The notes beneath the pieces are model-generated. The model saw only the letters and a program-made list of their open reading frames with translations, had not been told where the DNA came from and searched no databases. Positions 5,750 through 14,435 of a stretch of DNA of 36,609 nt are shown piece after piece. Source of the DNA: Calditrichota bacterium (GTDB lineage Bacteria > Calditrichota > Calditrichia > Calditrichales > J004). Position numbers and translations under genes: made by a program. Where the stretch lies: positions 1 through 36,609 of the forward strand of contig JABFGF010000017.1 of NCBI GenBank assembly GCA_013112635.1. The letters run 5' to 3'. Within the stretch, counting starts at the first letter, position 1, and every line of letters begins with the position of its first letter.

Positions 5750-6133
5750 TTACGAGATAATCAATGAAAGAAGATAATGTAATTCGTGATAAGAGTTATT
5801 CTTTCGCGGTGCGTATTATTAAATTTTATCAATTTTTGACTACTGAAAAAAAAGAATTTGTTTTATCAAAGCAAATTCTTAGATGTGGAACATCAATTGG
5901 GGCAAATATTGAAGAAGCAATTGGGGGACAGAGTAAAAAGGATTTTCTATCTAAGTTGTCTATTGCCTATAAAGAAGCAAGGGAATGTCATTATTGGATT
6001 AGGCTTTTGGCAGACACAGGTTATATACAAGAAAAACAAAAAGTAAGTTTGTTGAACGACTTAGATGAGATATTAAAAATCACAGGATCAATACAAAAAA
6101 CAATTCGTAATTCATAATTCTAAATTTTTAATT
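5734..6133. repeat. Inverted-repeat-framed element carrying a four-helix-bundle ORF
   Basis: Two nested inverted-repeat arms bracket the ORF at 5764-6117. The outer arms are AATTAAAAATT (5734-5744) and AATTTTTAATT (6123-6133), 11 of 11 complementary. The inner arms are AATTACGA (5748-5755) and TCGTAATT (6105-6112), 8 of 8. The arms supply the last codons and stop of rsmI on the left and the last codons and stop of the enclosed ORF on the right. This is the layout of a small mobile unit of the 23S-rRNA intervening-sequence type inserted between rsmI and tmk. The arms are very AT-rich, so chance contributes. Confidence 0.5.
5764..6117 (+). CDS. Four-helix-bundle protein (S23 / 23S rRNA intervening-sequence family)
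   Basis: This 117-residue protein matches the four-helix-bundle family first noted in intervening sequences of 23S rRNA genes. Recognisable features are the helix SYSFAVRIIKFYQFL, the central hallmark KQILRCGTSIGANIEEAIGGQSKKDFLSKLSIAYKEARE split over helices 2 and 3 (about residues 38-75), and the CHYWIRLLADTGYI segment. Its biochemical role is not established. It sits between rsmI and tmk, is not related to either, and is framed by inverted repeats that include its final codons (IRNS). Spacing to rsmI is 14 bp. It is probably a passenger of a small mobile element and not part of the operon's function. Confidence 0.9.
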   Translation: MKEDNVIRDKSYSFAVRIIKFYQFLTTEKKEFVLSKQILRCGTSIGANIEEAIGGQSKKDFLSKLSIAYKEARECHYWIRLLADTGYIQEKQKVSLLNDLDEILKITGSIQKTIRNS

Positions 6134-6145
6134 ATTAAGGCAGAA

Positions 6146-6778
6146 ATGATTTCTAAAGATATAAACAAACGCTTCATCTCTTTTGAAGGGATTGACTTTT
6201 CAGGAAAAAGTACACAAATAAAACTGCTTAAATCCTATCTTGAGAAAGAGGGCCAGTCGGTTTTTATTTTACGCGAGCCGGGAGGAACGGATATTTCGGA
6301 ACGCATCCGGGCAATACTTTTGGACAAGGAACATATTAAAATGAATGCACGTGCAGAAATGCTTTTATTTAGTGCAGCACGTGTACAATTAACAGAAGAA
6401 AAAATCATTCCATTACTAAAAAAAGGCAGCTTTGTTATTGCCGACCGCTTTGTGGATTCAACAAGTGCCTACCAGGGATATGGACGTGAATTGGAACAAG
6501 AGACCATCGATCACGTTAATCAATTTGCAACCTTCGGAATTCTACCCGGAATTACCTTTTACCTGAAGATTAGTCCGCAGGATGCATTTCAAAGGAGAAT
6601 TGACAGCGGCCAGGAGGCAGACAGATTAGAATCAGCGGGATTAGAGTTTTATAATAAAGTGTACGAAGGTTATGAAAATATAGCAAAAAATGACCCTGAT
6701 CGATTTTCTGTTTTAGATGCGACTCAAGTTAAAGATGAAATTCACCGACAAATAAAAGAAAGAATAAACACACTATAA
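6146..6778 (+). CDS. tmk: Thymidylate kinase (dTMP kinase)
   Basis: It phosphorylates dTMP to dTDP for DNA synthesis. The 210-residue product has the P-loop FEGIDFSGKSTQ (residues 13-24; the usual second Gly is Phe here), the substrate-binding LREPGG near 46, the DR motif ADRFVDSTSAYQGYGRE (about 106-122), and the LID-region sequence RRIDSGQEADRLE (about 150-162). It follows the four-helix-bundle element and is 12 bp upstream of the CtpA-type protease, probably in one transcript that started before the element arrived. Confidence 0.95.
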   Translation: MISKDINKRFISFEGIDFSGKSTQIKLLKSYLEKEGQSVFILREPGGTDISERIRAILLDKEHIKMNARAEMLLFSAARVQLTEEKIIPLLKKGSFVIADRFVDSTSAYQGYGRELEQETIDHVNQFATFGILPGITFYLKISPQDAFQRRIDSGQEADRLESAGLEFYNKVYEGYENIAKNDPDRFSVLDATQVKDEIHRQIKERINTL

Positions 6779-6790
6779 CCGGAGATTTTT

Positions 6791-8461
6791 ATGAAAAAAA
6801 GGAATTTAATTTTTCTTTTCCTCTCATTTTTCTTTCTCTCAGCCAGCGCCTGGCAACCAGACCCGGTAGTATCGAATGAACAGGATTACTATTACAAGCT
6901 CAAAAAGAGCTGGCAGCATATGCAAAATGTTTTTGAAAAAGTGAACATGCATTATGTTGAAGAAATTGATCCGTATCCGCTGGTAAAGGCCGGAATTGAC
7001 GGAATGTTGCAACAGCTGGATCCTTATACTGTGTTTATTGAAGAAGATGGTGAACGCCGGTTAAGGATGATTACAACAGGCAAGTACGGTGGACTTGGTA
7101 TGGAAATCGGGATGAAGAATAAAAGAATCACGGTTATTTCCCCAATGGACAATTCTCCGGCAATCCGTGCAGGTGTGCGTGCGGGCGACATAATTACAAA
7201 AATTGATGGTCAGGATGTTGAGGGCCAGAATATTAATAAAGTTTCAAGCCTTCTTCGCGGGGAAATCGGAACAACTATCGATTTATCAATTCAGCGCCAG
7301 GGTTATGTACAAGATATAGAATTAACCCTGACCCGATCTGAAATAATAATAGAAGATGTTGGTTATGCAGGATTTATTGAGCCGGGAGTGGCCTATATCA
7401 GCTTGAATGGATTTACAGATAAGGCAGCCCGGGAAGTAAAAAGAGCTATTCGCCAATTAAGGGAACAGCAGGAAATTGAGAAAGTTGTTTTGGACTTAAG
7501 AGGCAACCCGGGCGGTTTGTTAGATGCAGCCGTAGACATTGTTAATATTTTTATCCCAAAAGGCGAGACTGTTGTTTATACAAAAGGGTTCAGGGAAAAT
7601 GAAGTTGTTTTTAAAACCCGCAATTCACCTTTATTGCCCGATGTGCCTTTGGCTGTTTTAGTAGATGAAGGCAGTGCCAGTGCATCGGAAATTGTTGCAG
7701 GCGCTCTACAAGACATGGACCGGGCAGTGATTGTTGGTGAAAAAACTTTTGGAAAAGGGCTTGTTCAAAAAGTATACAATGTTGATAAAAACAGCGATAC
7801 AAAAGTTAAAATCACCACGGCCAAATATTATATTCCAAGTGGACGATCTATACAGAAAAAAGATTATGGTTTTGAAAACGATGTTGTAGTTGATGCAGCC
7901 AGTGATGAAAGCATGGTTCATGATTTATTTTTTACCCAAAACAAACGGGAAGTGTTTGACCATGGAGGTATTCAACCGGATGTTTTTGTAAAAAGCGATT
8001 CTCTGGATTACGTTGTGATTGAACTTATCCGTAAGAACATGCTTTTTAACTTTGCTGTTAAATACAACCAGGATAATCCTGAATGGAGTGGTGATTTTAA
8101 AGTTAATGATCAGATTTTAAGTGATTTTAAAAGCTATCTTAAGAATAATAATTTTGATTACAGTGTAGAAGGCAGCAATGAAATTAAGCGTTTGAAAAAA
8201 ATAGTTGGTAATAAACCGGATAATAAAGAAATGCTTGCACTGATTGACCAACTTGAGCAAAAACTTATTTCTGAAAAAGAAATTTATTTAAGTACATGCG
8301 ACCGTCAAATAAAGAAATTCTTAAAAATGGAACTGGCTGAAAAATATTTTGGCCGAAGAGGCAGTTATAAATACTCTGTTGATGACGATGCTCAGGTTAA
8401 CAATGCTGTTGAAGTTTTAAAAAATCAATCTGAGTATAATAAAATTCTTGCTGTCAATTGA
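6791..8461 (+). CDS. ctpA: S41-family carboxyl-terminal processing protease with PDZ domain
   Basis: This is an exported serine protease of the CtpA/Prc/Tsp class that trims or degrades envelope proteins. The 556-residue chain starts with a signal peptide (MKKRNLIFLFLSFFFLSASA), then an N-terminal helical region, a PDZ domain (about 90-180; GGLGMEIG, SPAIRAGVRAGDIITKI) and the S41 domain (about 190-385). The catalytic dyad is Ser297 in GSASASEI and Lys322 in EKTFGKGLVQ, exactly 25 residues apart, as in E. coli Prc. About 170 C-terminal residues after the S41 domain are helical and charged, an extension seen in many FCB-group members. It follows tmk with a short gap, and a clear terminator lies 40 nt after its stop. 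The exact paralogue cannot be settled from sequence alone. Confidence 0.92.
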   Translation: MKKRNLIFLFLSFFFLSASAWQPDPVVSNEQDYYYKLKKSWQHMQNVFEKVNMHYVEEIDPYPLVKAGIDGMLQQLDPYTVFIEEDGERRLRMITTGKYGGLGMEIGMKNKRITVISPMDNSPAIRAGVRAGDIITKIDGQDVEGQNINKVSSLLRGEIGTTIDLSIQRQGYVQDIELTLTRSEIIIEDVGYAGFIEPGVAYISLNGFTDKAAREVKRAIRQLREQQEIEKVVLDLRGNPGGLLDAAVDIVNIFIPKGETVVYTKGFRENEVVFKTRNSPLLPDVPLAVLVDEGSASASEIVAGALQDMDRAVIVGEKTFGKGLVQKVYNVDKNSDTKVKITTAKYYIPSGRSIQKKDYGFENDVVVDAASDESMVHDLFFTQNKREVFDHGGIQPDVFVKSDSLDYVVIELIRKNMLFNFAVKYNQDNPEWSGDFKVNDQILSDFKSYLKNNNFDYSVEGSNEIKRLKKIVGNKPDNKEMLALIDQLEQKLISEKEIYLSTCDRQIKKFLKMELAEKYFGRRGSYKYSVDDDAQVNNAVEVLKNQSEYNKILAVN

Positions 8462-8500
8462 AAAATTGGTAGATCCAGCCTAAATTAACTTCAAAACAAG

Positions 8501-8533
8501 TCCTCCACATTTCTGTGGAGGATTTTCTTTTTT
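8501..8533 (+). terminator. Intrinsic terminator after the protease gene
   Basis: TCCTCCACA (8501-8509) and TGTGGAGGA (8514-8522) form a perfect 9-bp stem with a 4-nt loop, followed by TTTTCTTTTTTT. It lies 40 nt past the stop of the S41 protease and closes the nnr-to-protease gene block. Confidence 0.9.
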
Positions 8534-8549
8534 TAAACATGAAGTAACC

Positions 8550-8648
8550 TGTCATTCCTGCAATTTTTAAGCAGGAACCTGAATTGTTTTAAGAAGGCGT
8601 AGCTTAAATTAGATTTCAGATTCCCGATAAGAACCATCGGGAATGACA
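8550..8648. repeat. REP/MITE-like palindromic intergenic element, type 1
   Basis: The outer ends TGTCATTCC (8550-8558) and GGAATGACA (8640-8648) are perfect inverted repeats. Inside are two smaller hairpins, CCTGC-AATTTTTAA-GCAGG (8557-8575) and ATTCCCGAT-loop-ATCGGGAAT (8620-8644). There is no reading frame inside. The form (TGTCATTCC ends with nested stems in an intergenic gap) matches short dispersed palindromic elements common in many bacterial genomes. It lies between the protease terminator and the CCA-adding enzyme gene. Confidence 0.75.
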
Positions 8649-8681
8649 TTCGTGGAAAAACAAACAGAATAAAATTCCAAA

Positions 8682-10076
8682 ATGAAAGAAAAAGAACTGT
8701 TCAAAAAAATTTATAATATTGCCAAATCCTGTGGTTTCCCGGTTTATGTGGTTGGCGGGTATGTGCGAGACCAAATTCTTGGCAAACCTGGAAAAGATAT
8801 TGATTTTGTAGTTGTTGGAGATGCAATGAAGTTTGCCGGAATTTTGAAAGATGAGTTGAAAATCAAGACACTCGTCCAGTATCCACGTTTTGGGACTTTT
8901 ATGGCAAACTACAAAGGTTACAATCTGGAGTTTGTAAATGCCCGGGAAGAATCCTATGATTTTGAATCGCGAAAACCGGTTACAAAACAAGCTGATTTAT
9001 TTACAGATCTGAGCCGCCGGGATTTTACAATAAATACACTGGCAATGAATATTTCAGATGAAAAATTTGGTGAAATTGTTGATGTTTATAATGGCCGGGA
9101 TGACCTTGAAAAAGGAATTATCCGAACGCCATTGGAGCCTGACCAAACCTTTAGCGATGACCCGCTTCGGATGATGCGTGCCATTCGCTTTGCAACCCGT
9201 TTTAAGTTTCAAATTGAGCAAGAAACATTTTCTGCCATTTCTAAAAATTCAGAGCGGCTATCAATAATTTCTGCAGAACGAATTCAGGATGAGTTTAATA
9301 AAATCCTGATGACAGAAAAGCCATCAATTGGACTTGACCTATTGGACAGAAGCGGCCTTATGCAGCAGTTTTTGCCTGAAGCAGTTATTATGAAAGGCGT
9401 TGATCAGAAAAAAGAATTCCATCACAAAGATGTTTTTTACCACACACTAGAAGTAATTGATAACCTTGCAAAAACATCAAACAAGCTTGAATTGCGCCTT
9501 GCCGGCCTATTCCATGATTTAGCCAAACCCCGTACAAAAAGATTTGTAGAAGGAACAGGTTGGACCTTCCATGGCCACGAAGTAGTTGGAGAAAGGATGG
9601 CCAGGGCGATATTAAAGCGTCTTAAATATTCCAATGAAACAATTGAGTATGTAAAAAAGCTTGTACGGCTTCATTTGCGTCCACAGGCTTTGATTAGTGA
9701 TGAAGTAACCGATTCGGCTATGCGGCGTCTTCTCTTTTTGGCTGGAAATGAATTTGAAGACCTGATGATTTTATGCCGCGCAGACATTACTTCAAAAAAC
9801 CCTAAGCGGGTTAAACGATATCTGAATAATTATGAACACCTGTTAAAAAAACTAATTGAAGTGGAAGAACGTGATAAAATCCGTAATTTCCAACCGCCTG
9901 TAAATGGGCAAGAGATTATGCAAATTTTTAATTGCAAGCCCGGCCGCTTAATTGGCAAGGTTAAAAAATTTCTGGAAGAAGCTATTCTTGAAGGGCAAGT
10001 AGAAAATGATCATGATGCATGTATCGCTCTGATCTTAGAAAATAAAGACCGATTTAATGACAAAGATGACTTCTAA
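8682..10076 (+). CDS. cca: CCA tRNA nucleotidyltransferase / poly(A) polymerase family protein with HD domain
   Basis: This cytosolic class II nucleotidyltransferase adds or repairs the CCA end of tRNAs, or adds poly(A) in a minority of relatives. The 464-residue chain has the head-domain motif VVGGYVRDQILGK (about 23-35), the metal-binding DIDFVVVG (about 39-46), RRDFTINTLAMN (about 110-121), the RMMRAIRFATRF segment (about 162-173), and an HD domain with LFHDLAKPRTKRF (about 277-289). The tRNAs in this window do not encode CCA, so an enzyme of this activity is needed. It stands alone between an intergenic palindromic element and a Yip1 gene. Confidence 0.92.
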   Translation: MKEKELFKKIYNIAKSCGFPVYVVGGYVRDQILGKPGKDIDFVVVGDAMKFAGILKDELKIKTLVQYPRFGTFMANYKGYNLEFVNAREESYDFESRKPVTKQADLFTDLSRRDFTINTLAMNISDEKFGEIVDVYNGRDDLEKGIIRTPLEPDQTFSDDPLRMMRAIRFATRFKFQIEQETFSAISKNSERLSIISAERIQDEFNKILMTEKPSIGLDLLDRSGLMQQFLPEAVIMKGVDQKKEFHHKDVFYHTLEVIDNLAKTSNKLELRLAGLFHDLAKPRTKRFVEGTGWTFHGHEVVGERMARAILKRLKYSNETIEYVKKLVRLHLRPQALISDEVTDSAMRRLLFLAGNEFEDLMILCRADITSKNPKRVKRYLNNYEHLLKKLIEVEERDKIRNFQPPVNGQEIMQIFNCKPGRLIGKVKKFLEEAILEGQVENDHDACIALILENKDRFNDKDDF

Positions 10077-10220
10077 TCCGATAATTATCTTATACAATTT
10101 TTGTCTTTTATCCTTATAGTTTTTAAGCCCAAACCTTTATAAATTATCATCAAAAAAAATCAATCCTGCAACTTTTAAAATTACTTCACGTCAATAATGT
10201 CACTTTTAGGGAGGTCACGA

Positions 10221-10937
10221 ATGAGTGAGCAAGTGAACGGACAATCCGTTAATAAATTGAGTCCGGTTTCGTTACTATCAAAAATATTTACAGATCCACA
10301 ACAAGCATTTGAAAATATAAAAGTTCATCCTAACTGGTTGATCCCAATAGTTTTAACATTGATCTATGGTTTCCTTTTTAATTACACAACATTGCAACTG
10401 CAAACAGAAGCGTCGCGTCAATTAATTATGGAATCCACAAAGCTTAATGAAGAGATGAAAGACAAAGCGCTGGAAGGGATAGAAACACAGACGACATTTT
10501 CAACCCAAATTCAGCCAGGTATATCTGCTGTAGCCGGAACATTTCTTGCACCTTTGATAATTGCACTGGTATTAATGGTTTTTGGAAATTTTATTTATGG
10601 AGGTTCAGCTTCTTTTAATGTTCTTTTTTCTGCTTCGGTTTGGGCTGGGATGATTGGATTGGCGGAAGGAATTGTCAAGCTGCCCATGATGCTTAGCAAG
10701 GGTACATTAGAGATTTATACCAGTTTGGCCCTGGTCATGGATTTATCTGAGTCAAAAACTTTTTTGTTCCAGCTGCTCAATTTAGTGGATGTTTTTTCCA
10801 TCTGGAAGGTCTTTGTTTACTCAACAGCATTTATAGTGATTTATAAAGTTAGTGCAACAAAAAGCTATGCTACAATTATTAGCTTATATCTAATTTATTC
10901 ATTTGTTTTGATTGGCATTATGCAATTGTTTATGTAA
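10221..10937 (+). CDS. Yip1-family integral membrane protein
   Basis: This 238-residue protein has the Yip1-domain pattern: an N-terminal cytosolic segment ending SKIFTDPQQAFENIKVHPNWLIPIVL, then about five hydrophobic helices (around residues 38-56, 100-122, 130-150, 185-205 and 215-236). Bacterial Yip1-domain proteins are widespread and have no firmly assigned role. They often precede or sit near export genes, as here, where a TolC/MacA/ABC cluster follows. I chose ATG 10221 because GGGAGGT lies 5 nt upstream; an in-frame ATG at 10197 would swallow this ribosome site. A 99-bp gap separates it from the TolC-like gene, so it may or may not share its transcript. Confidence 0.82.
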   Translation: MSEQVNGQSVNKLSPVSLLSKIFTDPQQAFENIKVHPNWLIPIVLTLIYGFLFNYTTLQLQTEASRQLIMESTKLNEEMKDKALEGIETQTTFSTQIQPGISAVAGTFLAPLIIALVLMVFGNFIYGGSASFNVLFSASVWAGMIGLAEGIVKLPMMLSKGTLEIYTSLALVMDLSESKTFLFQLLNLVDVFSIWKVFVYSTAFIVIYKVSATKSYATIISLYLIYSFVLIGIMQLFM

Positions 10938-11036
10938 CAGATTTATTAATATGCCGTATTGATATTTTGCCAATAATGGATCGACACAAGAGTTCCCATT
11001 ACGGGATTTACAACTATTCAGTAAGGAGAGACAGAT

Positions 11037-12398
11037 ATGAAATTGATGATAAGCCTCATCGCGTTTTTAATGTTTGCGGGAAGTGTATTTGCCCAGGGAA
11101 AATTAAGTCTGGAGGATTGTATCAATATCGCTTTGGAACATAACAGTGCCTTAAAGCAGAAAGAATTCACTAATCAATTTGCTGAGCAAGATGTAACAGC
11201 CAGTTATTCTAGCATAATGCCAAGTATTGATTTAAGTTTTCGTAAAGGCGAAACAACAATTGGTAGCTCAGAAAGAACCGTTAATGATGTAGTTATTGGT
11301 GTAGATCAGAATGGCCAACCAATATACGGTACCGCAAGAATTAAAACCGACAAGCAGTATTCGAAAGATAATTCACTTACGCTATCTGTAAATCAGAATA
11401 TCATTGATGGTGGAAGATGGTGGAATCAGATTGCAAAAGCGAATGTTGATAAAGAATCCGCAGATTTTGATTTAGCAGCTGAGCGGAACGCTGTCATATT
11501 AACGGTACAGTCAAGTTATTACGATCTGCTAAAGCAAATTAAATTATTTGAAGTTAATAAAATTGCAGTACAGCGTAGTGAAGACCAACTAAAACGTACA
11601 GAAAAAATGTTTGAACTTGGTTCAAAAGCTAAACTTGATGTTTTTCAGGCTAAGGTCAACCTTGGAAATGATCGGATTAGTTTATTAAGCCAAAAAAATG
11701 TTATGGAAGATGCCAGGCGAAATCTAAATCTTGCCTTAGGTAACCAACCTGATCAGGCTCTTGAAATTGAAAGCGTGAACGATGTGCCGACAAAATTGTC
11801 GCCAATAAATGATCTAACAAGTGATGCTTTAAAAAACCAACCTTTGATTAAACGATATGAGGCTGATGTAAAATCTTTTGATTATGATGTGGCTATCGCA
11901 AAATCAGGATATTATCCAAGTCTTTCTGCTTATTTTCAATATAATAGGCGTAATTCAGAGCTTGAAAAAATTTACAAAAAACTAAATCTGGAGTATGTTT
12001 GGGCAATAGGTGCTTCTTTGAATTGGAACCTGTTTAATGGTTTTGGGGATTATGTAAATGTTCAAAAAACAAAAATTAATAAAAGGAATATGCAGGAAGT
12101 TCAGGCTGCTTATTTACGGTCATTAAAATCTATCATTAATGCCTATTATCAAAACTATCAGTCATATGTTGAAATAATTGAAATTAATGAAGAAAATCTT
12201 GAAGCAGCGAAAGAGGAGCTTCGTTTAGCGGAAGAGCGCTATTCAATTGGAGCTGGAACTTCACTGGAAGTTCGCGAAGCTCAGGTTAAACTTACCCGTG
12301 CGGAAGAAACTTTGATAGCCGCACGTTATAATGCTTTAATCACCTTGGCACAACTTGATAACGAGCTTGGGATTACAGAAAAGAAGTTGGAAAACTAA
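11037..12398 (+). CDS. TolC-family outer membrane efflux protein
   Basis: This 453-residue outer membrane channel would form the trimeric exit duct for the exporter encoded downstream. It has a signal peptide (MKLMISLIAFLMFAGSVFA, residues 1-19) and then the typical TolC start LSLEDCINIALEHNSALKQ. It shows the duplicated long alpha-helical and beta-strand plan: helical repeats around 130-230 and 340-440 (ERYSIGAGTSLEVREAQVKLTRAEETL) and beta segments around 65-125 and 285-325. AAGGAGAG lies about 7 nt before the ATG. The adaptor gene follows after 18 bp, implying an operon of TolC, adaptor, ATPase and permeases. Confidence 0.93.
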   Translation: MKLMISLIAFLMFAGSVFAQGKLSLEDCINIALEHNSALKQKEFTNQFAEQDVTASYSSIMPSIDLSFRKGETTIGSSERTVNDVVIGVDQNGQPIYGTARIKTDKQYSKDNSLTLSVNQNIIDGGRWWNQIAKANVDKESADFDLAAERNAVILTVQSSYYDLLKQIKLFEVNKIAVQRSEDQLKRTEKMFELGSKAKLDVFQAKVNLGNDRISLLSQKNVMEDARRNLNLALGNQPDQALEIESVNDVPTKLSPINDLTSDALKNQPLIKRYEADVKSFDYDVAIAKSGYYPSLSAYFQYNRRNSELEKIYKKLNLEYVWAIGASLNWNLFNGFGDYVNVQKTKINKRNMQEVQAAYLRSLKSIINAYYQNYQSYVEIIEINEENLEAAKEELRLAEERYSIGAGTSLEVREAQVKLTRAEETLIAARYNALITLAQLDNELGITEKKLEN

Positions 12399-12416
12399 AA
12401 ACTTGGGGACAAATAA

Positions 12417-13625
12417 ATGAAAAAGACTCTTATCATCATTGGGGTAGTGGTGATTGTCAGCGCACTGTTTGTTGTTAGTCTGATGAAAGAAGAAAAAGGT
12501 ATGGAAGTCTCAACAGAAAAGGTTGAGATGGGTACTGTAATTAAAAAAGTAACTGGTTCAGGTCAGGTTAAACCAGCAGTTGAAGTTAAAATAAGCGCGA
12601 ATGTTTCCGGTAAAATAATCAACTTAACAGCTGAAGAAGGCGACGTTGTAGAAAAAGGACAGTTGCTTGTAGAACTGGAGCGTGATCAATACGAAGCATC
12701 TTTAAAAAGGGCTAATTCGGCTATGCTGTCGGCTATAGCGAATGAGAAAAAGGCTGCCAGTGATTTGGAGCGATCAAAAAAATTGTATGACCAGGGTTTA
12801 GTATCGGATGCGGAGTATGAAGCAGCTGTTGCAGGCTATGATGCCCAGCGGGGAAATCGTGAGCAGATGGAAGCTTCGAAAGAAGAAGCAACCGATCAAT
12901 TAAGAAAGACCCGCCTGTATGCGACAATGGACGGCGTTGTAACAAAACTAAATAAAGAGCAAGGTGAAATCGCGATTGGTGCAACATTTTCTGAGGATGT
13001 AATTCTGATAGTTTCAGATCTTTCAGTGATGGAATCGGTAATTGAAATTGATGAAAATGAAGTAATCGGAATTTCGTTAAATGATACTGCGGTTGTTGAA
13101 CTTGATGCTTTCCCGGATACAACGTTTAAAGGCATTGTAACTGAAATTGCCAACTCGGCAATCACCAAAGGATTGGGTACACAAGAGCAAATTACCAACT
13201 TTGAAGTGACAATTACCATCCAAAATGCTGATGCGCGCTTTCGTCCGGGAATGAGTACAACGGTTGATGTTTATACGGAAAAAGAGGAAAATATTTTGCG
13301 GGTTCCGATCCAATCTGTGACAGTGCGTGAAAAGAGCCGGCTTAATAAAAAGAAAAATGTTGAAGACAAAGCGGATGATGAAGAAGAGAGTAATGCCGAT
13401 AAAGATGATAAGTCTATGGTAGAAGTAGTTTTTGTTGCAGAAGAAAACGAAGCCGTAGCAAAGCAGGTTAAACTTGGTATTAGTGATGATTCACATTATG
13501 CCATTTTAAGTGGAATAAATGAAGGTGAACAAGTTATCACAGGGCCTTTTAAAGCCATTAATAAAACACTTAAAAATGGTGACAAGATTAAAATTAAAGA
13601 GAAAGGTAAAAAAGATGCTGATTGA
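12417..13625 (+). CDS. MacA/HlyD-like periplasmic adaptor of an ABC efflux system
   Basis: This 402-residue membrane-fusion protein would link the inner-membrane ABC complex to the TolC-like channel. An N-terminal membrane anchor ([19 protein letters not shown], about 4-22) is followed by the barrel-sandwich half motif [21 protein letters not shown] (split lipoyl domain, about 62-85), an alpha-helical hairpin (about 85-155), the second lipoyl half [12 protein letters not shown] (about 172-185), a beta-barrel region and a membrane-proximal domain. A highly charged insert rich in Lys, Asp and Glu (about 302-333) interrupts the C-terminal domain and looks disordered. Its end overlaps the ATPase gene by 11 bp, so the two are translationally coupled. 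Confidence 0.92.
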   Translation: MKKTLIIIGVVVIVSALFVVSLMKEEKGMEVSTEKVEMGTVIKKVTGSGQVKPAVEVKISANVSGKIINLTAEEGDVVEKGQLLVELERDQYEASLKRANSAMLSAIANEKKAASDLERSKKLYDQGLVSDAEYEAAVAGYDAQRGNREQMEASKEEATDQLRKTRLYATMDGVVTKLNKEQGEIAIGATFSEDVILIVSDLSVMESVIEIDENEVIGISLNDTAVVELDAFPDTTFKGIVTEIANSAITKGLGTQEQITNFEVTITIQNADARFRPGMSTTVDVYTEKEENILRVPIQSVTVREKSRLNKKKNVEDKADDEEESNADKDDKSMVEVVFVAEENEAVAKQVKLGISDDSHYAILSGINEGEQVITGPFKAINKTLKNGDKIKIKEKGKKDAD

Positions 13626-14298
13626 TATGAAAAGCCTGTATAAGGTTTACGATCTTGGAGAGGCAGAAGTATTTGCTCTAAATGGTGTAAACGTTCAGAT
13701 CGGGAAAAATGAGTATGTTTCAATTATGGGCCCTTCAGGTTCGGGCAAATCAACTTTGATGAATATTATTGGTTGCCTGGATGTGCCAAGTAAAGGCGAA
13801 TATGTTTTAAATAGCAAAAAAGTAAATGAACTGGTTGATGACGAGTTGGCTGCTATCCGCAACAAAGAAATCGGTTTTGTATTCCAGACATTTAACTTGC
13901 TTCCCAGGGCAACAGCCTTACACAACGTGGAACTACCGTTGATTTACAATGGAACATCTCGAAACGAGCGAAAAGAAATTGCCAAGCAAACATTGGAAAA
14001 AGTTGGTTTGGGTGACCGCATGCATCACAAGCCTAATGAACTTTCCGGTGGACAGAGACAACGTGTTGCCGTAGCGCGCGCATTGGTTAATAATCCATCA
14101 ATTTTATTGGCAGATGAGCCAACAGGAAACCTGGATTCTAAAACCGGTAAAGAAATAATGCAGCTTTTTGATGATTTGCATAATGCAGGGCATACAATTA
14201 TCCTCGTAACGCATGAAGAAGATATTGCTCAGCATAGTCATAGAATTATTCGTTTGCTGGATGGTGGAATTGTTGCCGATGAGGCAGTAAAGCACTAA
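13615..14298 (+). CDS. ABC transporter ATP-binding protein (MacB/LolD type)
   Basis: This is the cytosolic ATPase of a MacB/LolD-like exporter. All ABC motifs are present: Walker [10 protein letters not shown] (about 39-47), Q-loop [10 protein letters not shown] (about 89-98), signature [15 protein letters not shown] (about 143-157), Walker [14 protein letters not shown] (about 163-175) and switch His in LVTHEED (about 198-204). I chose ATG 13615 ([15 protein letters not shown]), giving 227 residues, the family length; an in-frame ATG at 13519 would add 32 basic residues lying entirely within the adaptor gene. It overlaps the adaptor stop by 11 bp. The ATPase is a separate protein here, unlike E. 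coli MacB where it is fused to the permease. Confidence 0.94.
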   Translation: MLIDMKSLYKVYDLGEAEVFALNGVNVQIGKNEYVSIMGPSGSGKSTLMNIIGCLDVPSKGEYVLNSKKVNELVDDELAAIRNKEIGFVFQTFNLLPRATALHNVELPLIYNGTSRNERKEIAKQTLEKVGLGDRMHHKPNELSGGQRQRVAVARALVNNPSILLADEPTGNLDSKTGKEIMQLFDDLHNAGHTIILVTHEEDIAQHSHRIIRLLDGGIVADEAVKH

Positions 14299-14333
14299 TG
14301 ACAGAAAATTGTAAGATTGAAAAAGAATAAAAC

Positions 14334-14358
14334 AGCACATAATTATATTTTGTGTGCT
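14334..14358 (+). terminator. Possible hairpin between ATPase and permease genes
   Basis: AGCACATAA and TTGTGTGCT can form a 9-bp stem (one G-U) with a 7-nt loop, 35 nt after the ATPase stop. The T-run is interrupted (TTCAAAATCTTTTT), so it would be at best a weak or attenuating terminator within the export cluster. Confidence 0.3.
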
Positions 14359-14435
14359 TTCAAAATCTTTTTCATATATTCAGCCAGGCTTTATGTTTAT
14401 ATTCTTACAATATTCAATATTTCAGTAGATAAATC

